Source of the DNA: Sphingomonas sp. PP-CE-3A-406
Lineage (GTDB): Bacteria; Pseudomonadota; Alphaproteobacteria; Sphingomonadales; Sphingomonadaceae
DNA: 64,000 nt
NCBI RefSeq assembly: GCF_003688625.1
Contig: NZ_RCWY01000003.1
Coordinates: 558,001-622,000, forward strand
Direction of reading: 5' to 3'
Positions 28,952-36,360 of this stretch are shown here, piece by piece. The translations under genes were made by a program, and so were the position numbers. Each line of letters starts with the position of its first letter. Within the stretch, counting starts at the first letter, position 1. Under the pieces are notes generated by a model. The model was given only the letters and a program-made list of their open reading frames with translations, was not told where the DNA came from and ran no database searches.

Positions 28952-29254
28952 GCCGTGGCCGTAGCGGTCCGCGACTGAACGCTCAATGGCCCAGTCACAG
29001 GCAGCGATGTCGAATCGGGCGATAACATGGCCCACGTGCCGCGCGTGCGACGAGTCGTGGCTTACAAGCGACACTTGCGTCAGTATCGATCCAAATCGCT
29101 CGCCTAAAGATCAGAATCTATTCGCGACGGCTTGTATTTTGCGCTACGGGTGTCCTCAAGGCGCAAAAGGTTTCGCGCTGGAAAACCTGCGTTCGTCGTC
29201 CGGCACAAGGGTTTTGAGAAATTTGCGGGCGAACCGGGAAGACGAACAGAGCTT
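28952..29254 (+). promoter_or_regulatory. Long divergent leader of the cold-shock gene
   Basis: This 303-nt gap lies between divergent rnd and the double cold-shock gene and has no supported gene. It is noticeably AT-richer than its surroundings (for example AAGATCAGAATCTATTCGCG near 29108). Long leaders that fold with temperature are known for csp mRNAs, so this may be a regulatory 5' UTR. I could not identify the promoter or a conserved cold box. Confidence 0.4.
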
Positions 29255-30118
29255 ATGGGTTTCGATAAAGGTGGCCGCGGGAACCGTGGCGGGCGTGGCC
29301 GCGACAAGCGCGACAGCTTCGGCGGCGGCGACAATGAGTTCGGCGGCGGCAGCAGCTTTGGCGGTGGCGGCGATCGGTTCGGCGGCGGCAGCAGCTATGG
29401 CGGCGGCGGTGGCTCGAGCTACGGTGGCGGCGGTGGCAGCAGCTACGGCGGCGGCAGCAGCTTCGGTGGCGGCAGCGGCGGTGGCGGCGGTGGTTACCGC
29501 GGCGGCGGCGGTGGCGGCGGCTTCTCGGGCGGTGGCGGCGGCGGCGGTGGTCGCGGCATGCCCCCCCAGGTGGTCGGCGAAGGCACGGGCGTCGTAAAGT
29601 TCTTCAACGCGCAGAAGGGCTTCGGCTTCGTCGTTCGCGATGACGGCGGCGAGGACGTGTTCGTCCACATCAGCGCGGTCGAGCAGGCCGGTATGGTCGC
29701 GCTCGCTGAGGGTCAGCCGCTCGGCTTCACGCTCGTCGACCGCGGTGGCCGTATCTCGGCGACCGACCTGAAGATCGACGGCGAGCCGATGGCCGTCACC
29801 GATCGCGGCCCGCCGCGTGACCGTGATGCCGGCCCGGGCGCGCCCCGTGGTGGCGATCGCGACCGTGACGGTGGTGCAGGTGGCGCACAGCGTCAGCTCA
29901 CCGGCGAGAAGGCGACCGGTACGGTCAAGTTCTTCAACGCGATGAAGGGCTTCGGCTTCATCCAGCGCGATGACGGACAGCCTGACGCATTCGTCCACAT
30001 CTCGGCCGTCGAGCGCGCCGGCATGGCGACGCTGAACGAGGGCGACAAGCTCGAGTTCGAGCTCGAAGTCGATCGTCGCGGCAAGTACGCAGCGGTAAAC
30101 CTGAGCGCAGGCGGCTGA
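29255..30118 (+). CDS. Double cold-shock-domain protein with a long glycine-rich N-terminus
   Basis: A 287-residue protein. Residues 1-21 are Gly/Arg/Lys/Asp-rich. Residues ~22-100 are a low-complexity tract of GGGSSYGGG and GGGSSFGGG units ending in near-pure glycine. Two cold-shock domains follow at ~111-174 and ~220-284, each with RNP1 ('KGFGFVVRDD', 'KGFGFIQRDD') and RNP2 ('DVFVHISAVE', 'DAFVHISAVE'). A charged Pro/Arg/Asp linker joins them. It probably binds single-stranded RNA. Double-CSD proteins are usual in Alphaproteobacteria, but the aromatic-spaced glycine tract is unusual. The ATG opens MGFDKGGRG; a weak AGAG lies upstream. Confidence 0.92.
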   Translation: MGFDKGGRGNRGGRGRDKRDSFGGGDNEFGGGSSFGGGGDRFGGGSSYGGGGGSSYGGGGGSSYGGGSSFGGGSGGGGGGYRGGGGGGGFSGGGGGGGGRGMPPQVVGEGTGVVKFFNAQKGFGFVVRDDGGEDVFVHISAVEQAGMVALAEGQPLGFTLVDRGGRISATDLKIDGEPMAVTDRGPPRDRDAGPGAPRGGDRDRDGGAGGAQRQLTGEKATGTVKFFNAMKGFGFIQRDDGQPDAFVHISAVERAGMATLNEGDKLEFELEVDRRGKYAAVNLSAGG

Positions 30119-30151
30119 TCCAGCTGACTGACTCAGAACGCTGATCGTACC

Positions 30152-30973
30152 GTGTTCGGTAGGATAATGATTGCGGCCGGTCTTGCTTTGGCGGGATCGG
30201 CCGTTCTCGTTTCATCATCTTTGGTGTCGTCCGCAGCGCCCGCGCAAACGCAGCCCCCGCCCGAAACTCGTGTGCCGGTGCTGTCGGCGACGATCGTCGC
30301 CCGCTACCCTCACGATCGCACCGCGTTCACCGAAGGACTGCTCTGGCACGACGGCGCGCTCTACGAGAGTACGGGGCAGGAGCGGCAATCCGACGTCCGC
30401 CGAGTCTCGCTCGCGGATGGCAAGATCCTTGCCAAGGCCCGAATCGACCCTGCGCAGTTCGGCGAAGGCCTCGCGCTGTGGAAGGACCAGCTCGTCAGCC
30501 TCACCTGGCACGACGGCATCGCGCATCGCTGGGACGTCCGTACGCTGAAGCCCAAGGGGCAGAACCGCTACACCGGCGAAGGCTGGGGTCTGACCAGCGA
30601 CGGCGTCTCGCTGCTCCAGTCGGACGGCAGTTCCGACATCATTGTCCGCGATCCGCTGACGCTGGCAGAACGCAAGCGCGTAGCGGTGACGATCGATGGC
30701 CGCCCATTACGCGACATCAACGAACTCGAATATGTCCACGGCGCGCTGCTCGCCAACGTCTGGCACACCGGCTTCCTGGTCCGCATCGATCCCAAGACCG
30801 GCAAGGTCGGCGCAGTGATCGACCTCCGCCCGCTGGTCGCAGAGGTGGCTGCGACCGACCGCGAGGCGGTGCTCAACGGGATCGCCTGGGACGCCAAGGC
30901 CGACCGGCTGTTCGTAACGGGCAAATACTGGCCGACGCTCTTCGAGATAAAGATCGCCGCGGAGCCGCGTTAA
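30152..30973 (+). CDS. Glutaminyl-peptide cyclotransferase, plant/bacterial beta-propeller type
   Basis: A 273-residue protein with an N-terminal signal peptide (IAAGLALAGSAVLVSSSL region) and a five-bladed propeller. Family motifs are 'PHDRTAFTEGLLW', 'LYESTGQERQSDVR', 'WHDGIAHRWDVRTL', 'INELEYVHGALLANVWHTG' and 'VLNGIAWDAKADRLFVTGK'. It converts N-terminal glutamine to pyroglutamate and is expected in the periplasm. The start is uncertain: GTG at 30152 is used, but ATG at 30167 (MIAAGL) is equally plausible; neither has a clear ribosome-binding site. Confidence 0.9.
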   Translation: MFGRIMIAAGLALAGSAVLVSSSLVSSAAPAQTQPPPETRVPVLSATIVARYPHDRTAFTEGLLWHDGALYESTGQERQSDVRRVSLADGKILAKARIDPAQFGEGLALWKDQLVSLTWHDGIAHRWDVRTLKPKGQNRYTGEGWGLTSDGVSLLQSDGSSDIIVRDPLTLAERKRVAVTIDGRPLRDINELEYVHGALLANVWHTGFLVRIDPKTGKVGAVIDLRPLVAEVAATDREAVLNGIAWDAKADRLFVTGKYWPTLFEIKIAAEPR

Positions 30974-31007
30974 GCGGCTGCCCCGCCTTCTACAGTACCT
31001 GCCCTCT

Positions 31008-31062
31008 TGTTCTCCCGCGAAGGCGGGAAACCAGACTGGACTCCCGCCTTCGCGGGAGAACA
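31008..31062. repeat. Inverted repeat, family A' (short copy)
   Basis: TGTTCTCCCGCGAAGGCGGG and its complement CCCGCCTTCGCGGGAGAACA are separated by ~15 nt. It lies 35 nt after the cyclotransferase stop and could form a strong terminator hairpin. Confidence 0.85.
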
Positions 31063-31118
31063 TGCAGGGCCACCGACCGCATCCTGAACGCCGTCTCCAA
31101 CCGCTGTCATCTGAACGT

Positions 31119-31202
31119 CGTCATCCTGACGAAAGTCAGGATCCAGAGCCACGAGAGCTAGCCTGTTTTACCCTGGATCCTGACTTTCGTCAGGATGACG
31201 AA
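31119..31202. repeat. Inverted repeat, family F (GTCATCCTGACGAAAGTCAG)
   Basis: GTCATCCTGACGAAAGTCAG GATCC and its exact complement flank a ~34-nt centre. Each arm contains its own small palindrome (CTGACGAAAGTCAG). It lies in the convergent gap between the cyclotransferase and VirJ-like genes, next to the A' copy. No other copy is seen in the window. Confidence 0.85.
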
Positions 31203-31247
31203 AGCGAGCCTCTCTGGAGAGGGGCGCTACGTAGATGGCGAGTTCCG

Positions 31248-32012
31248 CTAAAGCCCCCGTCCAGCCCCCGGCGCGACCGCACGGATCGCCGCCAGCACAT
31301 GCCGCAGCAACCCATCCGCATCGTGATGGATATTATGCCCCCCCGGCATCCCGACCTTCCGCGCGTTCGTGGTCGTCAGCAGCGGGCACAGGCTGTCCGT
31401 CTCCTCCAGCCCGTAGATGCACGTCACCGGCGCCCAGGTCAGCCGAGTGCCGGTCGTCGCCCCCATGCTGTCGGGCGTGCCGTGATCGTAAAGCAGGCTG
31501 GACGGATCGGCGCGATAGAACACCGTGTCCCCCGGCAGGATCAGCACGATCGCGGCAACGCGCGTACGCAGGTCGGTGGGCAGGTTTGCCAGCCCGGTCT
31601 GAACGATGTCGGCGCCGTACGATTGCCCCATCACCACGACCCGCTTCGCCCCAGTCCGCGCCAGCGCCGCACGCACGCCGTCCGCAATGATCGCATCGAG
31701 TTCCTGTCGCGTCCGATGATGCGCGAACAGCGCTGGCGTCGTGATCCCGACCACCGGGATGCCGTGCTCGGTCAGCCCGCGCGAGGTCGACGCGCCGAGC
31801 AGGAACCGCAGCCCCATATCACCCGAGAAGTTCACGACTGCGATCGGCGGCGCGCCCGACGCCCGCACACCGATCGCCGGATACACATGCACCGGGTCGC
31901 GGTCGAAATAGCCGGCAAGGTAGACGAACAGCACGACGATCGCGGAGATGATCCCGAACACCCACGCGCCGCGACGGACCCGACGTCTGGTCTTCATGCG
32001 CGTAACGTTCAT
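31248..32012 (-). CDS. VirJ/AcvB C-terminal-type alpha/beta hydrolase, membrane anchored
   Basis: A 254-residue protein with a basic N-terminus and one transmembrane segment at about residues 16-36. A periplasmic alpha/beta-hydrolase domain follows: 'AVVNFSGDMGLRFL', then the nucleophile elbow 'VVMGQSYGADIVQTGLANL', 'LTWAPVTCIYGLEETDSLCP' and the C-terminal His region 'GMPGGHNIHHDADGLL'. This matches the VirJ domain shared with Agrobacterium AcvB, where AcvB acts on lysyl-phosphatidylglycerol. The ATG at 32012 has GGGAG 6 nt upstream. No T4SS genes are nearby. Confidence 0.83.
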   Translation of the reverse strand: MNVTRMKTRRRVRRGAWVFGIISAIVVLFVYLAGYFDRDPVHVYPAIGVRASGAPPIAVVNFSGDMGLRFLLGASTSRGLTEHGIPVVGITTPALFAHHRTRQELDAIIADGVRAALARTGAKRVVVMGQSYGADIVQTGLANLPTDLRTRVAAIVLILPGDTVFYRADPSSLLYDHGTPDSMGATTGTRLTWAPVTCIYGLEETDSLCPLLTTTNARKVGMPGGHNIHHDADGLLRHVLAAIRAVAPGAGRGL

Positions 32013-32107
32013 GCGGATCTCCCAAATGCTCATGGCGAGGCCAGACCGCGGCGATAGCGCCGAAATTCGATCCGGCAACCGCGTGATGCCGTTGCGGGAT
32101 CAGCCGA

Positions 32108-33700
32108 TCAGGTGATCATCCGCTTGAGCGTCTCGATCCGGTCCGCCTCCGCCGCGGGCTTGTCGGTCCGGATCCGCGCGATCCGCGGAAAGCGCATCGC
32201 CACGCCCGATTTATGCCGCTTCGAATCATGCAGCGAATCGAACGCGATCTCCAGCACCAGTGTCTTCTCCACCTCGCGCACCGGGCCGAACCGGTTCTGC
32301 GTATGGTTGCGGACGAAGCTGTCGAGCATTTTGAGCTCTTCGTCCGTGATCCCGGAATAGGCTTTCCCGACGGGAAGCAATTCGCCCTCCTCGGTCCAGC
32401 AGCCAAAGGTATAGTCCGAATAATAGGACGATCGCCGCCCGGAACCACGCTGTGCGTACATCATAACGCAGTCGGCGGTCAGCGGATCGCGCTTCCATTT
32501 GTACCAGAGCCCCGCGCGCCGCCCGCCCACATAGGACGAATCCCGGCGCTTGAGCATCACCCCCTCGATCGCGGCATCGCGCGAGGTCGCGCGGATCGCC
32601 TCCAGCGCCGTGAAGTCGTCCGCCTCGATCACCGCGCTCAAGTCGAACCGCTCCGGATCGAGCTGCGGCACGAACGCCTCCAGCCGCGCGCGACGCGCCG
32701 TCCATGGCAGCGTCCGCAAATCCTCCTCGCCGTCGATCAACAAATCGTACAACCGAACGAACGCCGGATAGTCCGCCAGCATCTTCGCCGACACCGTCTT
32801 GCGCCCAAGCCTCTGCTGGAGCGCGTTGAAGCTCGCCGCGCCGCCGCCATCCTCGAGCGTACCGCCCTGATGCTCACCCTTCACCAGCAATTCGCCGTCG
32901 GCCGTCCCCGGCGTTCGGAACGCCGCCGCGATCTCGGGGAAGCTGGCCGTCACGTCGTCGCCGGTCCGGCTGTAGAGCCGCGTCTCGCCGGCAACATGGA
33001 CGATCTGGACGCGGATTCCATCCCATTTCCACTCGGCGGCATAGTCGGCGAGATCGACGCGCAGGTCTTCGAGTCCGTGCGCGAGCATGAACGGCCGAAA
33101 TACGGGGACGTCCGCCGGCGTCGGCTGCTCTCCGGTCCCTTCCGCCCATGCGAACAAGCTCGGATACGGCGCATCGAGTCCGTGCCACACCTCCTCGACC
33201 GCATCGACATCGAGTCCGAACGCGTCCGCCAGTGCAGTCTTGGCCAACCGTGCCGACACACCGATCCGCAATGCGCCGGTCGCCATCTTGAGCAGCGCGA
33301 ACCGCTCCTCGGCATCGGACCGGTCGAGCATGTCCGCCAGCGCAGCGGGAGCATCGGCACGCGACAGTGCTGCCAGCCGTTCGACGACATCGGTTATGGA
33401 TAGCGGCGTCGGATCGACCGGAACCGTGGGCGCGGGCCAGAGCAGCGCGACCGTCTCCGCGGTGTCACCGACATAATCGCGGCTCATCCGGAACAGCACC
33501 GGGTCGACTCGCTCCTCGATCAACCCACGGATCACCGCCGACTTCACGCCCTTGAGATCGAGATCACCGGTCAGCGCCGCCATCGCCCAGCCGCGATCGG
33601 GATCGGGCGTCGCGCGCAGGTAATCCGCGATCAGCTTCAGCTTGGCGTTACGCGACCGGGTGTAGGTGAGCGAGTCGAGCAGGGCGGCGAAAGCGTGCAT
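32108..33700 (-). CDS. ATP-dependent DNA ligase (ligase-associated repair set)
   Basis: A 530-residue ligase. The N-terminal ~200 residues form the DNA-binding domain ('SRNAKLKLIADYLR', 'GALRIGVSARLAKTALADAF'). The adenylation domain carries the KxDG nucleophile in 'AEWKWDGIRVQ' (Lys225), 'LYSRTGDDVT', 'DGELLVKGEH', 'IEGVMLKRRDSSYVGGRR' and 'LWYKWKRDP'. An OB domain completes it ('EIAFDSLHDSKRHKSGVAMRFPRIARIR' region). It seals nicks using ATP, separate from the essential NAD+-dependent LigA, and belongs with the Lhr helicase, PdeM and the exonuclease encoded elsewhere in this window. Confidence 0.94.
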   Translation of the reverse strand: MHAFAALLDSLTYTRSRNAKLKLIADYLRATPDPDRGWAMAALTGDLDLKGVKSAVIRGLIEERVDPVLFRMSRDYVGDTAETVALLWPAPTVPVDPTPLSITDVVERLAALSRADAPAALADMLDRSDAEERFALLKMATGALRIGVSARLAKTALADAFGLDVDAVEEVWHGLDAPYPSLFAWAEGTGEQPTPADVPVFRPFMLAHGLEDLRVDLADYAAEWKWDGIRVQIVHVAGETRLYSRTGDDVTASFPEIAAAFRTPGTADGELLVKGEHQGGTLEDGGGAASFNALQQRLGRKTVSAKMLADYPAFVRLYDLLIDGEEDLRTLPWTARRARLEAFVPQLDPERFDLSAVIEADDFTALEAIRATSRDAAIEGVMLKRRDSSYVGGRRAGLWYKWKRDPLTADCVMMYAQRGSGRRSSYYSDYTFGCWTEEGELLPVGKAYSGITDEELKMLDSFVRNHTQNRFGPVREVEKTLVLEIAFDSLHDSKRHKSGVAMRFPRIARIRTDKPAAEADRIETLKRMIT

Positions 33701-33742
33701 CCCCGTTCAACGCGCTTGCTGGCCGAAGGGATGCAGACGCGA

Positions 33743-33778
33743 AACGACCGCCGCCGGATGTGCCCGACGACGGTCGTT
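33743..33778 (-). terminator. Candidate terminator after the DUF1328 gene
   Basis: On the minus strand AACGACCGTCGTCGG pairs with CCGGCGGCGGTCGTT (two G-T pairs) around a GCACAT loop, followed by TTCG. It lies 23 nt downstream of the DUF1328 stop and before the ligase gene. Confidence 0.5.
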
Positions 33779-33801
33779 GATGCTCTCTACAAATTCTGGC
33801 G

Positions 33802-33987
33802 TCAGTCGATCGCGTTCTTGATCCCCTTGCCGGCGAGCAGCCCGAGCACGAGAAAGACCACGAACAACGCGATGGCGATGAAGAACAGGATCTTGGCGAT
33901 ACCGATAAAGGCGCCGCCAACGCCGCCGAAGCCGAGTAACGCCAGCACGAGGCCGATGACGAGAAAAGTAACCGCGAGTTTCAGCAT
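33802..33987 (-). CDS. DUF1328 family small membrane protein
   Basis: A 61-residue protein with two closely spaced hydrophobic helices (about residues 4-28 and 31-53) separated by a glycine-rich turn '[15 protein letters not shown]'. The tail is short and charged (GKGIKNAID). This is the layout of DUF1328/YtjA proteins, often linked to envelope or stress responses but without a defined activity. It has its own leader of ~90 nt downstream of the GDT1-like gene and a hairpin after the stop. Confidence 0.85.
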   Translation of the reverse strand: MLKLAVTFLVIGLVLALLGFGGVGGAFIGIAKILFFIAIALFVVFLVLGLLAGKGIKNAID

Positions 33988-34076
33988 GTCGGCCTCCGCA
34001 AAGTGAGTTGGACTCGGTCAACCGGTCGGGGGGTAGTTGGTTCCAGTATCGTAACGAACCCTACCGAGGCGCCGGT

Positions 34077-34643
34077 CTAGACCAGGCGTAGCGCGCTGAG
34101 CGCGAGGACGATGCCGGTAACCAGGAACAGCACGCCGACCGCGATGCGCAGCGTCTTCAGCGGCAATTTGCGCCATGCCCTCTCCCCCATCATCGCGGCG
34201 GGAACGATCACCACGAGCGAGCCGAGAGTCACGCCGATCGCCGCGAACGCTGGAACCGGAGAGCGTGCCGCGAGTGCAAGCGCGATGAACTGGATGCCGT
34301 CCCCGAACGCGAGGATGAACAGCCCCAGGAACGCGGTGGCGACCGCGCCGATCTTCCATCGGTCGAGCCGTTCGGGAACCTTGGCCGGGAAAAACGCGCC
34401 GCCACCCTGCAACAGCAAGGCGAGCGCGAGCATCAGTTGCTGAGCGTTAGGCGCGAGCTTCGGGCCGATCACCGTGCCCAGCGCCGCCGCCACACTGCTC
34501 GCGGCGAAGATCGCCAGCGCCGCCATGGCGATGACGAGCCCCGGCCGACGCAGCCGGTCCGCCAAGATCGCGGCCAGCCAGGCGGTCCGATCGCCGATCT
34601 GCGCCAGGGCGGCGGCGACCAATGCCGCCATCAATGCATCCAT
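34077..34643 (-). CDS. TMEM165/GDT1 (UPF0016)-family membrane protein with degenerate motifs
   Basis: A 188-residue protein with about six hydrophobic segments arranged as two homologous halves. The family motif ExGD(K/R)(T/S) is altered in both halves: 'AQIGDRTAWLA' (residues 14-24, Glu to Gln) and 'LAFGDGIQFIA' (111-121, Glu to Ala and the Arg/Thr pair to Gly/Ile). GDT1 proteins export Mn2+ or exchange Ca2+; the acidic residues bind the cation, so transport here may be changed. It starts 3 nt after the gene at 34647 and is surely co-transcribed with it. Confidence 0.8.
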   Translation of the reverse strand: MDALMAALVAAALAQIGDRTAWLAAILADRLRRPGLVIAMAALAIFAASSVAAALGTVIGPKLAPNAQQLMLALALLLQGGGAFFPAKVPERLDRWKIGAVATAFLGLFILAFGDGIQFIALALAARSPVPAFAAIGVTLGSLVVIVPAAMMGERAWRKLPLKTLRIAVGVLFLVTGIVLALSALRLV

Positions 34644-34646
34644 GCG

Positions 34647-35003
34647 CTATCCGGCCAGTCGGACCGAGCACGCCGCGGCAAAGGCATGACAGGCCTGAAC
34701 GTCTTGGCGTTCGCAGCCGACCGCATCGCGCAGGATGCCGAGCCAGCCATGCACCAGCGCGCCATGCTCGCCGCGGGACAGCGCCGAATCGACGAAATGC
34801 GCGACCGTGACCGCGGGGTTGAGGCCGTTGGTATGCGCGATCACGCGAATCGCATCGACTTCGGCGGCGATGTCGCAGGGGCGGGCGTAAGGCGCGCGGA
34901 CGTCGATCGCCGCGATCCGGGCGGCGAGATCGGCCTTTACGGCGATCATATCGTCGATTCGCGCTGCCACGTGTCCCGTTGCGTTTCGTACTGCCTGCCC
35001 CAT
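34647..35003 (-). CDS. Hypothetical alpha-helical protein, 118 residues
   Basis: I do not recognise this family. The sequence is soluble, mostly helical and alanine-rich, starting MGQAVRNATGHVAARIDDMI. Cysteines occur at 'RPCDIAAE', 'VGCERQ', 'VQACHAFAAACS' and the segment 'VRAPYARPCDIAAEVDAIRV' looks well structured. A strong AAGGAG lies 7 nt before the ATG. It is 3 nt upstream of the GDT1-like gene, so the two products may act together. Confidence 0.7.
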   Translation of the reverse strand: MGQAVRNATGHVAARIDDMIAVKADLAARIAAIDVRAPYARPCDIAAEVDAIRVIAHTNGLNPAVTVAHFVDSALSRGEHGALVHGWLGILRDAVGCERQDVQACHAFAAACSVRLAG

Positions 35004-35095
35004 GATCCCGCTCCTTTTCTGTGCATGGACGTTGCGCCCAGGCGGGTAAAGGCGCAGTTAAGTGCGTCGTCGGGCGTCGTTCTGTGCGGCAAAGC

Positions 35096-35124
35096 TTGAC
35101 TTCGCGTCGTGCGTCCGCCATGCG
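35096..35124 (+). promoter_or_regulatory. Possible promoter of rpmG
   Basis: CTTGACTT gives a perfect alphaproteobacterial -35 element; the sequence 17 nt later (CATGCG) is a poor -10. It lies ~70 nt before the rpmG start. Tentative. Confidence 0.3.
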
Positions 35125-35192
35125 CCCAGCCTGATCGAGCGGCGGCATGAGTTCGCCGCTTTCGCATTTTCAAGCCATAGGAATTTGGGCTC

Positions 35193-35360
35193 ATGGCCAA
35201 GCCGACCACCGTCAAGATCAAGCTGCTCAGCACCGCTGACACCGGCTTCTTCTACGTCACCAAGAAGAACCCCCGTACCAAGACGGAGAAGCTCTCCTTC
35301 TCGAAGTACGATCCCGTCGTGCGCAAGCATGTCGAGTTCAAGGAAGCCAAGATCAAGTAA
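35193..35360 (+). CDS. rpmG: 50S ribosomal protein L33
   Basis: A 55-residue protein beginning [20 protein letters not shown] and ending in the lysine-rich '[11 protein letters not shown]'. It has no cysteine, so it is the zinc-independent form, while L32 in this window keeps its zinc ribbon. It stands alone and is followed by a strong hairpin terminator. Confidence 0.97.
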   Translation: MAKPTTVKIKLLSTADTGFFYVTKKNPRTKTEKLSFSKYDPVVRKHVEFKEAKIK

Positions 35361-35402
35361 TCCGGCCGGCGGTGCAAACCGTCGTCCGATTGCGACGATT
35401 CG

Positions 35403-35431
35403 AAAAGCCGCGGGCAGCCCCTGCGGCTTTT
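35403..35431 (+). terminator. rpmG terminator
   Basis: AAAAGCCGC ... GCGGCTTTT form a stem with an inner GGGC/GCCC pairing, ending in four T residues, 43 nt after the rpmG stop. A standard intrinsic terminator. Confidence 0.9.
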
Positions 35432-35470
35432 GGCGTTTGTGCCCCTTTCCCTGCGTTCGTCCGCCTGCTC

Positions 35471-35628
35471 CCGTTCGTCCTGAGTAGCCGTCGAGTAGTC
35501 GCCGTAGGCGGCGTATCGAGATGGCGTATCGAAGGACAGGTTGGCGCGCGGAACGCATGCTTCGATACGAGCCCTCGATACGCTCCTGGCGGAGCTACTC
35601 GGTCTCTACTCAGCACGAACGGAGTAGG
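35471..35628. repeat. Inverted repeat, family E (copy 3, long form)
   Basis: The outer arms CCGTTCGTCCTGAGTAG and CTACTCAGCACGAACGG bracket an inner pair (GGCGTATCGAGATGGCGTAT region against ATACGAGCCCTCGATACGCT). With the rpmG terminator it fills the 331-nt gap between convergent rpmG and divK; nothing coding is seen there. Confidence 0.75.
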
Positions 35629-35691
35629 GTAAGGCACCGGACTATGGGTCGATGTGGCATGCCGGGCCGTGGCGCGAGGCGCTTTCCTGCT

Positions 35692-36054
35692 TCAGACCAG
35701 CGTCCTCACCGCATCCATGAACCGCGCCAGGCTGATCGGCTTGGACACGTACGCATCCGCGCCCGCAGCCCGGATCCGCTCCTCGTCCTCGCGCCCGGCA
35801 TAGGCCGTTACCGCCATCACCGGGATCGCGCGCAACGCCTCGTCGGCCTTCAGTTCGAGGATGATCTCGTAGCCGGTGACGTGCGGCATCTGGATGTCCA
35901 TGATGATCAGGTCGGGCACGAATTCCCGAGCGCGCGCAACGGCTTCGCGGCCGTCGCGCACGGGTTCGACGGCGAACTGATGCGCACGCAACAGGTCGCA
36001 GAATAGTTTGAGGTTGAGTTCGTTGTCCTCGACAACGAGCACCTTCTTTGCCAC
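35692..36054 (-). CDS. divK: Single-domain response regulator, DivK type
   Basis: A 120-residue CheY-like receiver without output domain. It shows the acidic pocket 'VLVVEDNELNLKLF' (Glu/Asp near residues 9-10), phospho-acceptor Asp in 'DLIIMDIQMPHVTG' (about Asp53), Thr in 'MAVTAYAG' and Lys in 'AYVSKPISLARFM'. 'NELNLKLFCDLL' and 'DIQMPHVTGYEI' are typical of DivK, which controls the CtrA cell-cycle pathway in Alphaproteobacteria. It is divergent from the DUF3572 gene by 36 nt. Confidence 0.9.
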   Translation of the reverse strand: MAKKVLVVEDNELNLKLFCDLLRAHQFAVEPVRDGREAVARAREFVPDLIIMDIQMPHVTGYEIILELKADEALRAIPVMAVTAYAGREDEERIRAAGADAYVSKPISLARFMDAVRTLV

Positions 36055-36090
36055 CGATCCACCTTATCCGGAAAGAAGGCACGATAGGCA

Positions 36091-36360
36091 ATGCGCGACC
36101 GCGATTCAAACGAAGACGCCGAAGCGCTCGCCCTGCGCGCGCTGGTATGGACGCTGGTCGAGCCCGACCGCGCGATGCGGCTGTTGTCGGTGACCGGCCT
36201 GGAGCCGCACGACCTCCGCGCGCGGGCAAGCGATCCGACGGTCTTGTCGGCTGCGCTCGGCTTCCTCGAAAACCACGAGCCCGATCTGATCGCCTGCGCG
36301 GAGTCGCTCGGCGTGAAGCCCGAGGCACTGGTCCGCGCGCGAATGGAGCTCGAAGCATGA
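36091..36360 (+). CDS. DUF3572 domain protein
   Basis: An 89-residue, mostly helical protein ('EDAEALALRALVWTLVEPDR', 'RLLSVTGLEPHDLRARAS', 'VLSAALGFLENHEPDLIACA') that matches the DUF3572 pattern, a family seen in Alphaproteobacteria next to divK. Function is unknown. Its stop overlaps the ATG of the HAD gene (ATGA), so they are translated together. Confidence 0.88.
   Translation: MRDRDSNEDAEALALRALVWTLVEPDRAMRLLSVTGLEPHDLRARASDPTVLSAALGFLENHEPDLIACAESLGVKPEALVRARMELEA

Noticed and set aside
31248..32012. VirJ-like gene as part of a conjugation or T-DNA system
   Set aside because: No virB, virD or relaxase genes occur in the window; chromosomal VirJ/AcvB homologues are common.
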